A stretch of DNA of 64,000 nt from Oopsacas minuta (Eukaryota > Porifera > Hexactinellida > Lyssacinosida > Leucopsacidae). The stretch spans positions 744,001 through 808,000 of the forward strand of contig JAKMXF010000110.1 of NCBI GenBank assembly GCA_024704765.1. Direction: 5' to 3'. The position numbers and the translations under genes were made by a program. Positions 9,749 to 19,452 of the stretch are shown piece by piece; the first letter of the stretch is position 1; each line of letters opens with the position of its first letter. The notes under the pieces were generated by a model that ran no database searches, was not told where the DNA came from, and was given only the letters and a program-made list of their open reading frames with translations.

Positions 9749-11032
9749 CTAGCGAGGATTTTGCGAGAAAATTAAATTAAACAGAAAATATTTGTAAACA
9801 AAAATTTTGTTTTTAGAAACACAAATTAGTTTTGTGTTGTGTATTGTAATTCCGGAAGGGAAGACAAACATTCCAGCTTTATGTCCTCTCTGTCCTATCT
9901 TGTGTAGGAGGTCTCCTTCTGGTGAGAATACTTTAATATTGTTAGTTAAGCAGTCGCTTATGATAATGTTATTATGTCCATCTAGACAGAAGAAGTATGC
10001 TCTTCCAACTTGCATTCCTAATTCTCCGGTAATCAATGAGTAGGACTTCTCTCCTGAGAGAGTAAACACATGAATACATGGATTGTCTTTCAGGCTCAAC
10101 ACAAACATTTCATTGTTTGTGAATTTAACATCAATAGGTCCAGTCATGGTTTTGTGTTCTAGCGTGTCTGTAAATACCAAATTAGTTGTTAGTATTTGTA
10201 GTCTGTTGTTGTTATAATCTGGTACATAAAGGTGTGTATTAGGAGAGATGGCGGGTTGTCTAGGATTATTGAACTCTTCACTACCAGATCCTTCCTTACC
10301 TACTCGCTTTATCATAGTTAGGTCTGGCAGCTTGAATAAGAAGATAGCGTAATGTACTATGTCAGTAACATAAATGTTATCCTCATGGATTAGGATACCC
10401 CATGGCTTTTTCAGGTGTTGATTACCGAATTGGTTGAGATAGTCTCCTGACTGAGAGAATATTTGTATACGATTGTTGAGCATATCTGCCACATAAATGT
10501 GTCCAGATTCAGGTTCAATTGCGACACCACTTGGCCCTTTAAACTCCCCAGGAGCTGATCCTGTTATTCCAACAGTAACAATTGGCTGTTGGAATTCAGC
10601 ATACTTAGGGATTACTGGTATATGAGGGATGGGATGGATTTCTTGTTGGCTGATCTCTCCTAGACGGTTAATACTCCTTTCGAGGTCTTGTGTATCACAC
10701 AAGAACCTCAGTACATGAGGTGGTGGTGTGTTGAGGTGGAGTTCTGCTAGTTTTGTTTGCATTTCTGCCACTAATCTATCAGAAATGGAGTGGAGTTGAT
10801 TGTGTGTCATTTTCCCTTCTACAAGAGCTCGGGTCTCTTCCAGTTGTTGCTTCATTTGCTGACATGCCACCTGATTAGCTCTTGTCTCTTCTCGTTTATT
10901 TCTTAAAGTGGTTAAGAGATGGATTCTTCTCTGATTGAGTAGGAATATCATCCTGTCAATTGATTGGTTGATTTCTTGTTCTAAGGGGTCTACAATTGGC
11001 ACTTGGATTGGCTCAGGAAATTGTGTCGCCAT
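9749..11032 (-). CDS. Intronless coiled-coil/NHL-repeat protein, right copy
   Basis: An uninterrupted frame of 427 residues starts at ATG 11032 (MATQFPEPIQV). Residues 10-150 are a coiled coil ending in HVLRFLCDTQDLERSINRLG. Residues about 155-410 hold NHL blades: GPSGVAIEPESGHIYVAD, NNRIQIFSQSGDYL, PWGILIHEDNIYVTD, PDYNNNRLQIL and others. There is no RING, B-box or transmembrane segment. The last 15 or so residues differ from the left copy because of a short indel near 9805, which reads past the other copy's stop, so the C-terminus is probably not ancestral. Scaffolding or RNA binding is plausible from the fold but not shown. It is the right arm of the inverted repeat. Confidence 0.8.
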   Translation of the reverse strand: MATQFPEPIQVPIVDPLEQEINQSIDRMIFLLNQRRIHLLTTLRNKREETRANQVACQQMKQQLEETRALVEGKMTHNQLHSISDRLVAEMQTKLAELHLNTPPPHVLRFLCDTQDLERSINRLGEISQQEIHPIPHIPVIPKYAEFQQPIVTVGITGSAPGEFKGPSGVAIEPESGHIYVADMLNNRIQIFSQSGDYLNQFGNQHLKKPWGILIHEDNIYVTDIVHYAIFLFKLPDLTMIKRVGKEGSGSEEFNNPRQPAISPNTHLYVPDYNNNRLQILTTNLVFTDTLEHKTMTGPIDVKFTNNEMFVLSLKDNPCIHVFTLSGEKSYSLITGELGMQVGRAYFFCLDGHNNIIISDCLTNNIKVFSPEGDLLHKIGQRGHKAGMFVFPSGITIHNTKLICVSKNKIFVYKYFLFNLIFSQNPR

Positions 11033-11111
11033 TTTGAGAGTTGCAAAGTTTGAATTTGTTTAGTTTTGTTTGATTCAAATTTCCAATATTTTATATTTTG
11101 TAATATAAAAC
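9778..11111. repeat. Right arm of the ~1.34-kb inverted repeat
   Basis: This is the reverse complement of 2108-3454 apart from scattered substitutions and small indels, and includes the NHL gene plus about 80 bases of 5' flank. It separates the PTPN23-like minus-strand exon beginning at 9513 from CHK2 exon 5 at 11825. Confidence 0.85.
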
Positions 11112-11824
11112 TGCTGAACTGACACAATTATTAAAATAGAATAATTATCAGTGGTTTGTGTCGTGTGACCTCTTCCATGTACTCTGATCTTGTGACACAA
11201 TCTTATTACAGATAATATTGTTATTGGTTGTGTCGTGTTGAGCCATCTGAATAGATTGTGGATTATTTGATTAATAATATATTTGAATAAATTCTAATAA
11301 ATTCAAACTGATAATTTGAGTTAACCTTTGAACCTATATTAATTGGTAATTAGTGATTAATCACATTTTCACGCCTTTTCCCACGGAATTCAACTCTGAG
11401 TTTCCCGATAACATACCTCCTTTGTGTATACTTGCTCTTTGTTAGTTTATAACTTGTTTCAGCCATTTTCTCCGGTTTTCCATATACAAAGATATGGAGA
11501 ACTTCGTTAATATGAACACCTATGTCACCATAGTTGACACCATTAGGACCTCCACTAATTGAATTAAGCAAGAGAAATGATCATAAAAAGTTGAGAATTC
11601 TAAAATAGGAAAATTAATTCAAATTCAAGTGATGAATTAAGACTGCATTCCATTCTACATATTGGTATCCATGAAGGATACATTAACATGTTGTGATATC
11701 TTCCTCTTATATCCTTTAATTCGTACTGTTCTGTGGAAACGGGGACTTTAGGAAAGGAAGTGAATCTGTAAAGCGAATACACATTTTCTGGTGTGTCCCT
11801 GTTTATATTATTGCTTACGCTTAG
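11112..11824. other. Non-coding stretch inside CHK2, with an inverted copy of the CHK2 3' end
   Basis: Apart from the 11521-11697 inverted copy of the CHK2 last exon and 3' flank, I see no gene. The stretch ends with the acceptor of CHK2 exon 5 (GCTTACGCTTAG). Confidence 0.5.
11521..11697. repeat. Inverted partial duplicate of the CHK2 3' end
   Basis: The reverse complement matches 13424-13606: TCACAACATGTTAATGTATC, through the CHK2 stop codon, then CCTATTTTAGAATTCTCAAC and GGTGTCAACTATGG. Differences are a few substitutions and a short deletion of roughly seven bases. The two arms lie 1.7 kb apart in opposite orientation within one transcription unit. Confidence 0.85.
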
Positions 11825-13465
11825 GTAGAGATCTTACAGCAACTGAATCACCCTTGTGTAATCCGTATAGAGGGTGCTTACCAATCTAACACCTTGTTCC
11901 TGATTGTATTGGAACTAATGGAGGGAGGAGAGCTGTTCGATTGGATAATATCTCTAGGGAAGATGAAGGAAGATCAAGCTAAATATGTGTTCTTTCAAAT
12001 GTTACTAGCTGTAAGGTGTGTTAAATTGTAACTATAAACACAGTTAGTTCCGGTTATATCTAAGCTTAAGGTATCGTTAGAATTAGCCGATGAAGTATAG
12101 CGAATATTTCCTTGTTAATTATAACGGAAGAGGTTTTGCCATTATTCATGTTTTCACACCTTTTTTAGTGATTAATCATATTTTCACAGCTTCTAGCCTT
12201 ATCATATAGATTTGTTACCAAGGGGTAATCATATGTAACTAACTTTAGTTCCAATTTACTCTACATTCTACTTTTAGATATTTACATAGTCAGGATATAA
12301 CTCATAGAGATCTTAAACCTGAGAATGTGTTGCTAACCAAACAAACTGAGGAATGTACAATCAAAATAACAGATTTTGGATTGTCACGAGTGGTTGGAGA
12401 GAATTCATTAATGAAGACACTTTGTGGCACGCCCTCATATTTGGCGCCAGAAGTTCTTTTGAACGCTGAATCCCGTGGTTACGGTCAAAAATGTGACTGT
12501 TGGAGTTTAGGTGTTATATTATTCATACAGCTGTCTGGCTACCCTCCTTTCTCTAATGAGATTACTACACATAGTCTGAGAGAACAGATTACTCAAGGAT
12601 TGTACTCATTCCCAAAGGTGTGAGATTATGCATGGGTCCTTTTATACCCTAGGGGGTCAATTTGTTCTCGTTTGTACTTGTCTAATTACTTGCTAACAAG
12701 GTGTTACAGTGTGTAACTATATCAGCTGTTCTGAGGTGTCATATTAACATAACGTATTGAATTTAATTAGTAATATGTATGTATGTATAGGAGTACTGGG
12801 GTGAGGTGTCAGGTGTTCCTATCTCCCTGATTAGGTCTCTGCTAGAGGTGGATGTAGATAAGAGGATTACTGTACAGCAGGCTATTGAACATCCATGGTT
12901 CAATGATCAAGATCTACAGAGGAAAGTATGTTGTGTATTATTTAATACAGATTATTGGGAGATATGATTAGTATTTTGGAATGTGAATATTTTCACACCT
13001 TTTTGGTGTATAATGATAAGGCATTATATTGGTGCTACTGGATGTGTACACTGTCATTCTCTTGGTTGTTGAAGTATTTGATATAATTATTTGTGATTAA
13101 TCATATTTTAACACCTTTTGGCCATTATTCAAAATCTTGTTACAGTTTTCGTTTCAACGGTTAGTCTGGGGTAATCGCGTACGTAGAATTCGATTCTGAC
13201 GTTTATCCGTGAATATTTATCATATTATTTTCCATTTTTTTAGATAAAGTCTAAATTTGGAAAGGACATAATTGTACAGGCCCTTGCTCCATCCAGGACA
13301 GAAAGGAAAAGAGGTTCTCAGGATAAATCTAATTATAATAATGCAAAAAGATCTAATATCGAAGCTGGTAAAATATGTCCTGCTGATTTGGACACTAATA
13401 GACCCATTGGATCATTCTCTCAGTCACAACATGTTAATGTATCCTTCATGGATACCAATATGTAG
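11825..13465 (+). CDS. CHEK2: Checkpoint kinase CHK2, exons 5-8 (rest of kinase domain and C-terminus)
   Basis: Plus-strand exons are 11825-12015, 12278-12617, 12791-12925 and 13244-13465. Exon 5 starts [17 protein letters not shown] and contains [12 protein letters not shown]. Exon 6 carries the catalytic loop [11 protein letters not shown], the DFG motif in [13 protein letters not shown], the activation segment [13 protein letters not shown] and the [18 protein letters not shown] helix. Exon 7 ends with [13 protein letters not shown]. Exon 8 holds a basic stretch (RTERKRGS) that may be a nuclear localisation signal and ends at TAG 13463-13465. The segment lacks a start, FHA domain and glycine loop; these are the minus-strand exons at 4893-3870. 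Joining YKSAMLE to VEILQQL matches the CHK2 family without gap. As drawn, neither half makes a working kinase. Confidence 0.92.
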
Positions 13466-13606
13466 AATGGAATGCTATCTTAATTCATCACTTGAATTTT
13501 AATTAGTTTTCCTATTTTAGAATTCTCAACTTTTTATGATCATTTCTCTTGCTTGATTGATTTTAATTCAATTAGTGGAGGCCTAATGGTGTCAACTATG
13601 GGGACA
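13424..13606. repeat. Source arm of the CHK2 3'-end inverted duplicate
   Basis: This is the original CHK2 last-exon end and 3' flank; it is inverted at 11521-11697. The coding frame ([13 protein letters not shown] then stop) is intact here. Confidence 0.8.
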
Positions 13607-14210
13607 GGTCCAATTAATGGTATTGTATAGATGTGTACCTGTGCCAAAATGTTAATATTTTCACACCTTTTTCATACAATTAGACAAGTTAACACTTATC
13701 AAATTTCAACAATTCACTTCTATTTATACTTACTCATAATCTGCTCAACCAATCAAATACAAGAATGCAGTTATCTATAGCAAAACCAGTTACTGCACCC
13801 CCTGGCTCATTCCGGTCCTCCTCCTGGTGGTTATATAGGATCGGAGTTATGTTTAAGTACTCTGGTGTCATGTTTAGATGGGGCTGGCTACCATTCCTTG
13901 TGTACTTATGCGTTGCTAACGCTGAGCCTCCTGTAGAACCAGATATGCCAGCAGTAACACTATTGAGAGTGCTAATACCAATAATAATGTAATTATTTTG
14001 GTTGTTAGGTTGTTAGGAATTCATTTTGTATTTGATGGTACTTCTATTAAATCATCCTTATTGTATTATTGGACTATGGATTGTTCAGTTTTGCTTTATC
14101 AATATACAATAATTCTGCTTAATAGGGAGGAGACCATTTAGACCCGATTAACTGGTGGTTCTATTAAAATGAGATTGAGTAGTGATATTTTCTATAATCT
14201 CATCTAGATA
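13607..14210. other. Intergenic spacer
   Basis: Repeat motif C (ATATTTTCACACCTTTTTCA) occurs at about 13655. A 75-codon frame at 13765-13992 with a hydrophobic stretch is present but has no supporting feature. Nothing else is seen. Confidence 0.35.
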
Positions 14211-14843
14211 ATGGCAAGTTGGGTTCCGGGACCGGACGGATTGAGCCTGGTTGAGTTACCAACTGAAGCTGAACCTCTAACAACTGTCACAATATTCCAA
14301 CAAGCTAGAGACACAATAGATACAGATATTAATGAGATTATTGAGTGTCTAAATAATAAGAGAAAACAGCTGTTTGAGGAGATTACTAATTTAGAGAATG
14401 AGTATACACGTAAACAACAACAAACACAAAAAGAAATACAGAAATTAACAAATCTAATAACACATACAGAAGAAGCATTGGGAGAGAATAATCTGTTAGA
14501 AATACAAAATAAACTAATTGGGGATATCAGACAAGAAATAGAAAAAATAAATTTAGAAATCGAGCAAGAACCAAACTACAATATTGAAGTAAAATGGAAA
14601 CAATATTCTAAAGGTATAGCTTTTCTTATTATTAATGATTACGTCATAGAGAAAGTTAGTCAAGAAGCTCCCTCCACTGGACAAGGGATTATTCCTTTAA
14701 GCGATGATCAATATTTCGAATCAACTAACTCACACGATGACCTGCTCGTGGTCAGTTCTCCAGCATTTGATTTACCTAGTTTAACACCGGGTATAGAACT
14801 AACACCGGCTATACAACCGGCCATCTTTTATACCCTCAACTAG
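14211..14843 (+). CDS. Tandem coiled-coil family protein 1 (acidic LTP tail)
   Basis: Single exon, 210 residues, starting MASWVPGPDGLSLVELP. The family signature TIFQQARDTIDTDINEI starts at about residue 27, then NNKRKQLFEEITNLENEY and a lysine/glutamine-rich coiled coil to about 115. A block follows of the form YNIEVKWKQYSKG-IAFLI-NDYVIEKV. The tail is acidic and serine-rich and ends in repeated LTPGIEL/LTPAIQP units. About 150 bases covering the coiled-coil start are almost identical to the next gene, which indicates recent duplication or gene conversion. No enzymatic motif is visible. Function unknown; oligomerisation through the coiled coil is likely. Confidence 0.8.
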   Translation: MASWVPGPDGLSLVELPTEAEPLTTVTIFQQARDTIDTDINEIIECLNNKRKQLFEEITNLENEYTRKQQQTQKEIQKLTNLITHTEEALGENNLLEIQNKLIGDIRQEIEKINLEIEQEPNYNIEVKWKQYSKGIAFLIINDYVIEKVSQEAPSTGQGIIPLSDDQYFESTNSHDDLLVVSSPAFDLPSLTPGIELTPAIQPAIFYTLN

Positions 14844-14998
14844 GACTAGAAACTAAAACCAGAATATATTTGACAATTAGCCATTTACCTATTTTATAGT
14901 ATTTCTATATATTTTGTTTCCTATTTGGATTTGAATATTTGTAAACATTGAGTTGTTTGTTGTTGTTTATTTTAATTAATTTCTCGTACTTGTAAGAA

Positions 14999-15883
14999 AT
15001 GGCTAGTAAAAGCGTACCAGAAGATGTCACAATATTCCAACAAGCTAGAGACACAATAGATACAGATGTTAATGAGATTATTGAGTGTCTAAATAATAAG
15101 AGAAAACAGCTGTTTGAGGAGATTACTAATTTAGAGAATGAGTATACACGTAAACAACAACAAACACAAAAAGAACTACAAAAGCTACAAACCCTGATAT
15201 CACAGACCGAAGAATTAGGAGAGAATAATCTGTTGAAGTTACAGCGGAAAGTAGTAGCGGAGATTCAAGAAGAAATAGAAAATCTGAGTTTAGAAAGTGA
15301 ACAAAATCCGAATTATAATATTAAAGTCAAATGGGAATACTCAAAGCGTTCAGTATTTCTTATTGTTGGGAATTATACTATTGAGAAGGTTTATCGAGAT
15401 AAACAATCCACTGAACCATGGAGTACTTCCTCTATCGATGGTCAGGAAGTTACTGTAGTTGTTGGTTCAGGAGAGGGCAAGGATGCTGATTTAAAAGTAA
15501 GGGAGGGAGGTAGCACTGTGTCTAAAGAGGAGGTAGTTGTAGACACCCGTAATTCAGAGGTTAAGGAGAAAATCCGTGAGATTCCAAAGGTAAAAGTAGG
15601 AAAGGAGGATTCTTATAGTGCACATATTCCAAAGGGAGAATCCTGGCATGATGGTAGAACTAATTACCGTTCTGACTGGAGTCATATAGGAAGATATTCT
15701 GATAGAAATTATCAAGATTATGAGAACTGGGAATGGGATGCTTCTGATAAACATAATCAAGCAGAGTTTAATAACGTTTTGGGGGGAGAATTTCGACAAG
15801 GAGGGTTTGATAGAGGAGATTTTGGACAGAATAAGAGGGAAGGTAGGAAGCACAGGTCTCGATTTAGAAAGCCGAGGAATTAG
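14999..15883 (+). CDS. Tandem coiled-coil family protein 2 (charged, basic tail)
   Basis: Single exon, 294 residues, starting MASKSVPEDVTIFQQARD. The coiled coil covers about residues 8-100 and the NYNIKVKWEYSKRSVFLIVG block 103-125. The long tail alternates acidic and basic runs and includes DYENWEWDASDKHN. It ends FRQGGFDRGDFGQNKREGRK and RSRFRKPRN, a glycine/arginine/aromatic composition typical of RNA-binding disordered tails. The 5' leader CGTACTTGTAAGAAATGGCT is shared with the gene at 16921. The shadow frames on both strands over the tail come from its biased composition. Confidence 0.8.
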   Translation: MASKSVPEDVTIFQQARDTIDTDVNEIIECLNNKRKQLFEEITNLENEYTRKQQQTQKELQKLQTLISQTEELGENNLLKLQRKVVAEIQEEIENLSLESEQNPNYNIKVKWEYSKRSVFLIVGNYTIEKVYRDKQSTEPWSTSSIDGQEVTVVVGSGEGKDADLKVREGGSTVSKEEVVVDTRNSEVKEKIREIPKVKVGKEDSYSAHIPKGESWHDGRTNYRSDWSHIGRYSDRNYQDYENWEWDASDKHNQAEFNNVLGGEFRQGGFDRGDFGQNKREGRKHRSRFRKPRN

Positions 15884-16170
15884 AGAGGTTATAACGGCGA
15901 CAACGCAGATCCCTAATCTGAATTAATGCAAGCTAGTCTCACTTGTTTCTTAATAATATAATTTTGAGAATTACTCAAGTTTATCTATTAAATATTTCCT
16001 CTTTTCTAGAGATTTATTCTTTGCTTGATAGAACAGAGAATACAGTAGACTAATCGGGTCACAGTAAACTAGTGCCGATGTACACGGAGTCTACTGATCT
16101 AAATATGTTGTTATCGATATATTGACATCTATTCAAGAATTCTGTATCTTTATTAATTCTAATTTTAGAC
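15884..16170. other. Short intergenic spacer
   Basis: AT-rich, about 290 bases, no repeat or gene recognised. It presumably holds the promoter of the next family member. Confidence 0.35.
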
Positions 16171-16713
16171 ATGACTGATTGGGAAGAGGAAATTGCATCT
16201 CCGATAAATGTCACAATATTCCAACAGGCGAGGGACACAATAGAGCAAGATATTAGTAAGATAATTCAAAGTCTAAATGATAAAAAGGCTGTAATGTTTG
16301 AAGAGATAGATAGACTCGAGCAGGAATATGCACATAAACAGGAAAAGTTCCTGACTAATTTGAATACACTAGATTCTTTGAAAATGCGAACAGAAGAGGA
16401 ATTAGGAGACAATATTCTGGCAAAAGTACAGAAGAAAGTGATTAAGGATTTGCAGGAAGGGATAAACCTAATGAATTTAGAGATTGAAAACTCTCCTGAT
16501 TATGAAATTAAAATAAGATGGCGAATGAATGTAGACAAATTGCTACAGAACATTAGCATTTCATCGATTGAGGTTAAGATGGCGAATGTACAACAAGTTC
16601 AAGCTGCTCAGCTACCAGTTTATGTAGCTGATACTTTTAGAAGTACAAAGAATAACAAGACTTTTGGTTCTCGTCATGAATTCCCTCACATCGATTGGGA
16701 TGATGAATGGTAG
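16171..16713 (+). CDS. Tandem coiled-coil family protein 3 (short tail)
   Basis: Single exon, 180 residues, starting MTDWEEEIASPINVTIFQQA. It is more divergent than its neighbours but keeps FQQARDTIEQDISKIIQSLN, the acidic/basic coiled coil, ELGDNILAKVQKKV and the block NSPDYEIKIRWRMNVDKLLQ. The tail is only about 45 residues, ending HIDWDDEW, with no RG or lysine run. It may be the minimal form of the module. Confidence 0.78.
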   Translation: MTDWEEEIASPINVTIFQQARDTIEQDISKIIQSLNDKKAVMFEEIDRLEQEYAHKQEKFLTNLNTLDSLKMRTEEELGDNILAKVQKKVIKDLQEGINLMNLEIENSPDYEIKIRWRMNVDKLLQNISISSIEVKMANVQQVQAAQLPVYVADTFRSTKNNKTFGSRHEFPHIDWDDEW

Positions 16714-16920
16714 TTGAATTAATATTCAATATTGCCATCACTCTATCTACATATGAACTAACTCTTTATTCTTTATCTTATTACTTTTGTGAAAACAAAT
16801 TTGATAATTTCAGTGTTGAACTAAAAGCTCTAATTAAATTAGTTTTGTTATAGTGTGGCTACCAGCTGATACTGTGTTGGTGTTTATTCATCATTGAAAT
16901 ATTTCCCGTACTTGTAAGAA

Positions 16921-17811
16921 ATGGCTAGTATAATTGTACCGGAAGATGTCACAATATTCCAACAAGCTAGAGACACAATAGATACAGATATTAATGAGAT
17001 AGTACAGTATCTTATTGATAAAAAGGTTCAGCTGTTTGAGGAAATTACTAATTTAGAAGATGAGTATAAACGTAAACAACAACAAACACAAAAAGAAATA
17101 CAGAAGCTTGATTCATTATTGACACAGACAGAGGAATTAGGAGAGAATAATCTATTGAAAGTACAACATAAGTTAGTCACAGAACTTCAAGAAGAAATAG
17201 AAAAATTGAATTTAAACACCAAAAGAGAGCTTAACTACAATATTGAAGTAAAATGGAAGTGTCACTCTAAAGGTGTAACATTTGGTATAATTGATGGATA
17301 TTGTATACAGAAGGTTAGTAGAGTAACTAACTCGACAAAACAAATGGAGAGTTCTGGTCCAAACGATTATCAGGACTATTCTGTAGACGATCATTTAGAT
17401 AGTTCAGGAGAGGGCCAGTCTAGTGAAGTAGGGATACCTGAGGGAGGTTATGGCAGAGGCTTTCGTGGCACAAGGGTAAGTTTGGGAAGAGGAAGAGGAA
17501 GTTTTATGCCAGATTTTCAGAACAGCAATCCCTGTGAAGATGGACCAAACTATCAGAGGGAAAACTCTAATGCTAAAGGTTTTCCTCGTGACTTATCTGA
17601 AGATAGAAATAATGGATCATTATTTTGGGGTCATAGGGGATTCTCATCGAACCGTAATTCTGTCAGTCGTGACATGAGAGATTTTGGGAAGGAAGAGGGA
17701 TTTGGTGAAAATCATAATCATATCTCTAGACAAAACAAGAACCGATTTAGAAGAATGCCGAAGACTAGTTATAAAGAACAAGCAAGGAGTTTTTATAGTG
17801 ACTGGGACTAG
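16921..17811 (+). CDS. Tandem coiled-coil family protein 4 (RG-rich tail)
   Basis: Single exon, 296 residues, starting MASIIVPEDVTIFQQARDTI, with almost the same 5' leader as the gene at 14999. The coiled coil spans about 8-100, and NYNIEVKWKCHSKGVTFGII lies at 102-125. The tail has clear RG/FRG motifs (GGYGRGFRGTRVSLGRGRGS), then asparagine/serine/arginine-rich sequence (HRGFSSNRNSVSRDMRD), and ends EQARSFYSDWD. The tail composition suggests an RNA-associated or condensate-forming protein; that is inference. No known domain besides the coiled coil. Confidence 0.8.
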   Translation: MASIIVPEDVTIFQQARDTIDTDINEIVQYLIDKKVQLFEEITNLEDEYKRKQQQTQKEIQKLDSLLTQTEELGENNLLKVQHKLVTELQEEIEKLNLNTKRELNYNIEVKWKCHSKGVTFGIIDGYCIQKVSRVTNSTKQMESSGPNDYQDYSVDDHLDSSGEGQSSEVGIPEGGYGRGFRGTRVSLGRGRGSFMPDFQNSNPCEDGPNYQRENSNAKGFPRDLSEDRNNGSLFWGHRGFSSNRNSVSRDMRDFGKEEGFGENHNHISRQNKNRFRRMPKTSYKEQARSFYSDWD

Positions 17812-17937
17812 AACTATAACCGGAACTAAACAACAATAATACAAATAATAATTAATTTTATCGAATTTCCTTAGTCTATTTCTTATAGAGTTAATGAATA
17901 GAGTTATAACAGTAACACATTTGTATGTAATTAGTAA

Positions 17938-18831
17938 ATGGAATCACTTAATGAACTATCACAGACTGGAGAGGACATTCCAGACATTCCAGACATTCCA
18001 GAAAATGCAACCCAATCACCTCAATCAGTCTCCCCTATAACCACTGATAATATCGATCTGCCCGCCAATCAGAATGAAGAGTTTGATATATTATTGGCAG
18101 AAGCTGATAGGATTTATGAAGGAAATTATGACGTAATTGAAACTGAAACTGAAACCATATTTGAACCAACTAAATATATGCGGGCTATTACGAAAATTCA
18201 GAAATTTGACACTAAACTTAGAGTATTATCAATGAGAGATAAAGCACTTAGGCGGCATTCCAGAGCTATGAAAGCGTTGCTAGAATCTGGGAAACTGGAA
18301 GAAGCGGAATATTTAGCTTTACAAGTACCTGCCAACGAGAAGATCGATGAGGAATGTACAGAACAAGATGGGATATTCCATCAAACCGAACTTAATTCTG
18401 AACAAACAGTTCATTTCCCGAGGATCAATACTCAGGTGAATTTAGTAGGTGTTGAAAAGGAAGATATTCCTAAGGATACAGAGAATATAACCCTCACGGA
18501 GACAGATGAAAAAAGGTTAGAGGAAATACTCGATAATGAACCTTGCGATACCTTGGTTACCGAAGAGTCGATTGGAATGCAAGAGATAGATTCTAAACTA
18601 GAATTATTGGGTACAGTAACGGACAATAGACCACCCAATGACGTGTTACAATCATATTCCTCTTCTATAGATGATATACTCTCCCGCGAGGAGTTAATTA
18701 ACCCATTTAGTTCCTCAGAAGATTATGAACTGAAGAGAATAGATATGGAACTAGGAGTGCTAGCTAGTAAGGAGGATATAGCTATATCACAATGTGTTGA
18801 AGCTATACTCTCACAAATACAAGACAAATAA
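17938..18831 (+). CDS. Unrecognised acidic protein, possibly FSIP1-like
   Basis: Single exon, 297 residues, starting MESLNELSQTGEDIPDIPDI with a three-fold DIP repeat. The protein is strongly acidic throughout. A helical basic patch in the centre (YMRAITKIQKFDTKLRVLSM, then DKALRRHSRAMKALLE, residues about 80-120) faintly resembles the short helix of fibrous sheath-interacting protein 1. That match is weak and from memory. No signal peptide, membrane segment or enzyme motif. It is not related to the coiled-coil family to its left. Confidence 0.6.
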   Translation: MESLNELSQTGEDIPDIPDIPENATQSPQSVSPITTDNIDLPANQNEEFDILLAEADRIYEGNYDVIETETETIFEPTKYMRAITKIQKFDTKLRVLSMRDKALRRHSRAMKALLESGKLEEAEYLALQVPANEKIDEECTEQDGIFHQTELNSEQTVHFPRINTQVNLVGVEKEDIPKDTENITLTETDEKRLEEILDNEPCDTLVTEESIGMQEIDSKLELLGTVTDNRPPNDVLQSYSSSIDDILSREELINPFSSSEDYELKRIDMELGVLASKEDIAISQCVEAILSQIQDK

Positions 18832-19452
18832 TAAATACAAACTTATTTAATTGAACCGGAATTGTTCTTTGATATTTATTTGGGTGAGGTGGGGGTTGGA
18901 GGGCTAGTGGTCCAATTTACTCTAGTATATGAATCTTCTAATGTGAATATTTTCACACCTTTTTGGCAGATTTGAGTATACATCCAGCTATTTCAATTAG
19001 TTTAAATGTTTACTTAGTTTTCTATCTCAACTCAAAATAATAAAATTTAATACATAAACTACACACATATCCAATGTCCTGTATCACACATAATATTGTA
19101 AGATATACAAAACTGTCTAATATACAGCTGTTATGTCGTAGCTTCATTTCTTATAGTTCTTCTTTCCTTGGTTTATTTCTAAATAATACAATCAACTAAT
19201 ACATACATATTTCCGTCTTCACGTTCATAGAAAAATTGAAGTCCCAATGGCATGAAATTGGCACATGGGTACATTATGGGGTGTAAATGTGAGGATTGTG
19301 TCTCGGGGTACCAACGAGGAAGTTCCATCGCTTGGTATATGTATATATATTGGAGCTATTAATTCCCTACGGTGTATACCTGTTATAAGAACATGTATTG
19401 CTACTCCTAAGGATGTTCTTATAACCAGCATACACTGCATTAATATTAACAC
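18832..19452. repeat. Spacer with repeats C, D and B fragments
   Basis: Motif C (GAATATTTTCACACCTTTTT) is at about 18945. A repeat D copy (GGCATGAAATTGGCACATGG ... GGGGTGTAAATG) is at 19248-19295. A repeat B fragment (TTATAAGAACATGTATTGCT ... TGTTCTTATAACC) is at 19382-19426. No gene is apparent. It is the 3' side of both flanking genes. Confidence 0.6.

Noticed and set aside
11350-11571. 73-codon minus frame upstream of CHK2 exon 5
   Set aside because: It overlaps a repeat I-like segment and the inverted CHK2 3' copy; no domain or splice support.
13765-13992. 75-codon plus frame with a hydrophobic centre
   Set aside because: No family match, no splice partner and ordinary composition; could not be told from chance.
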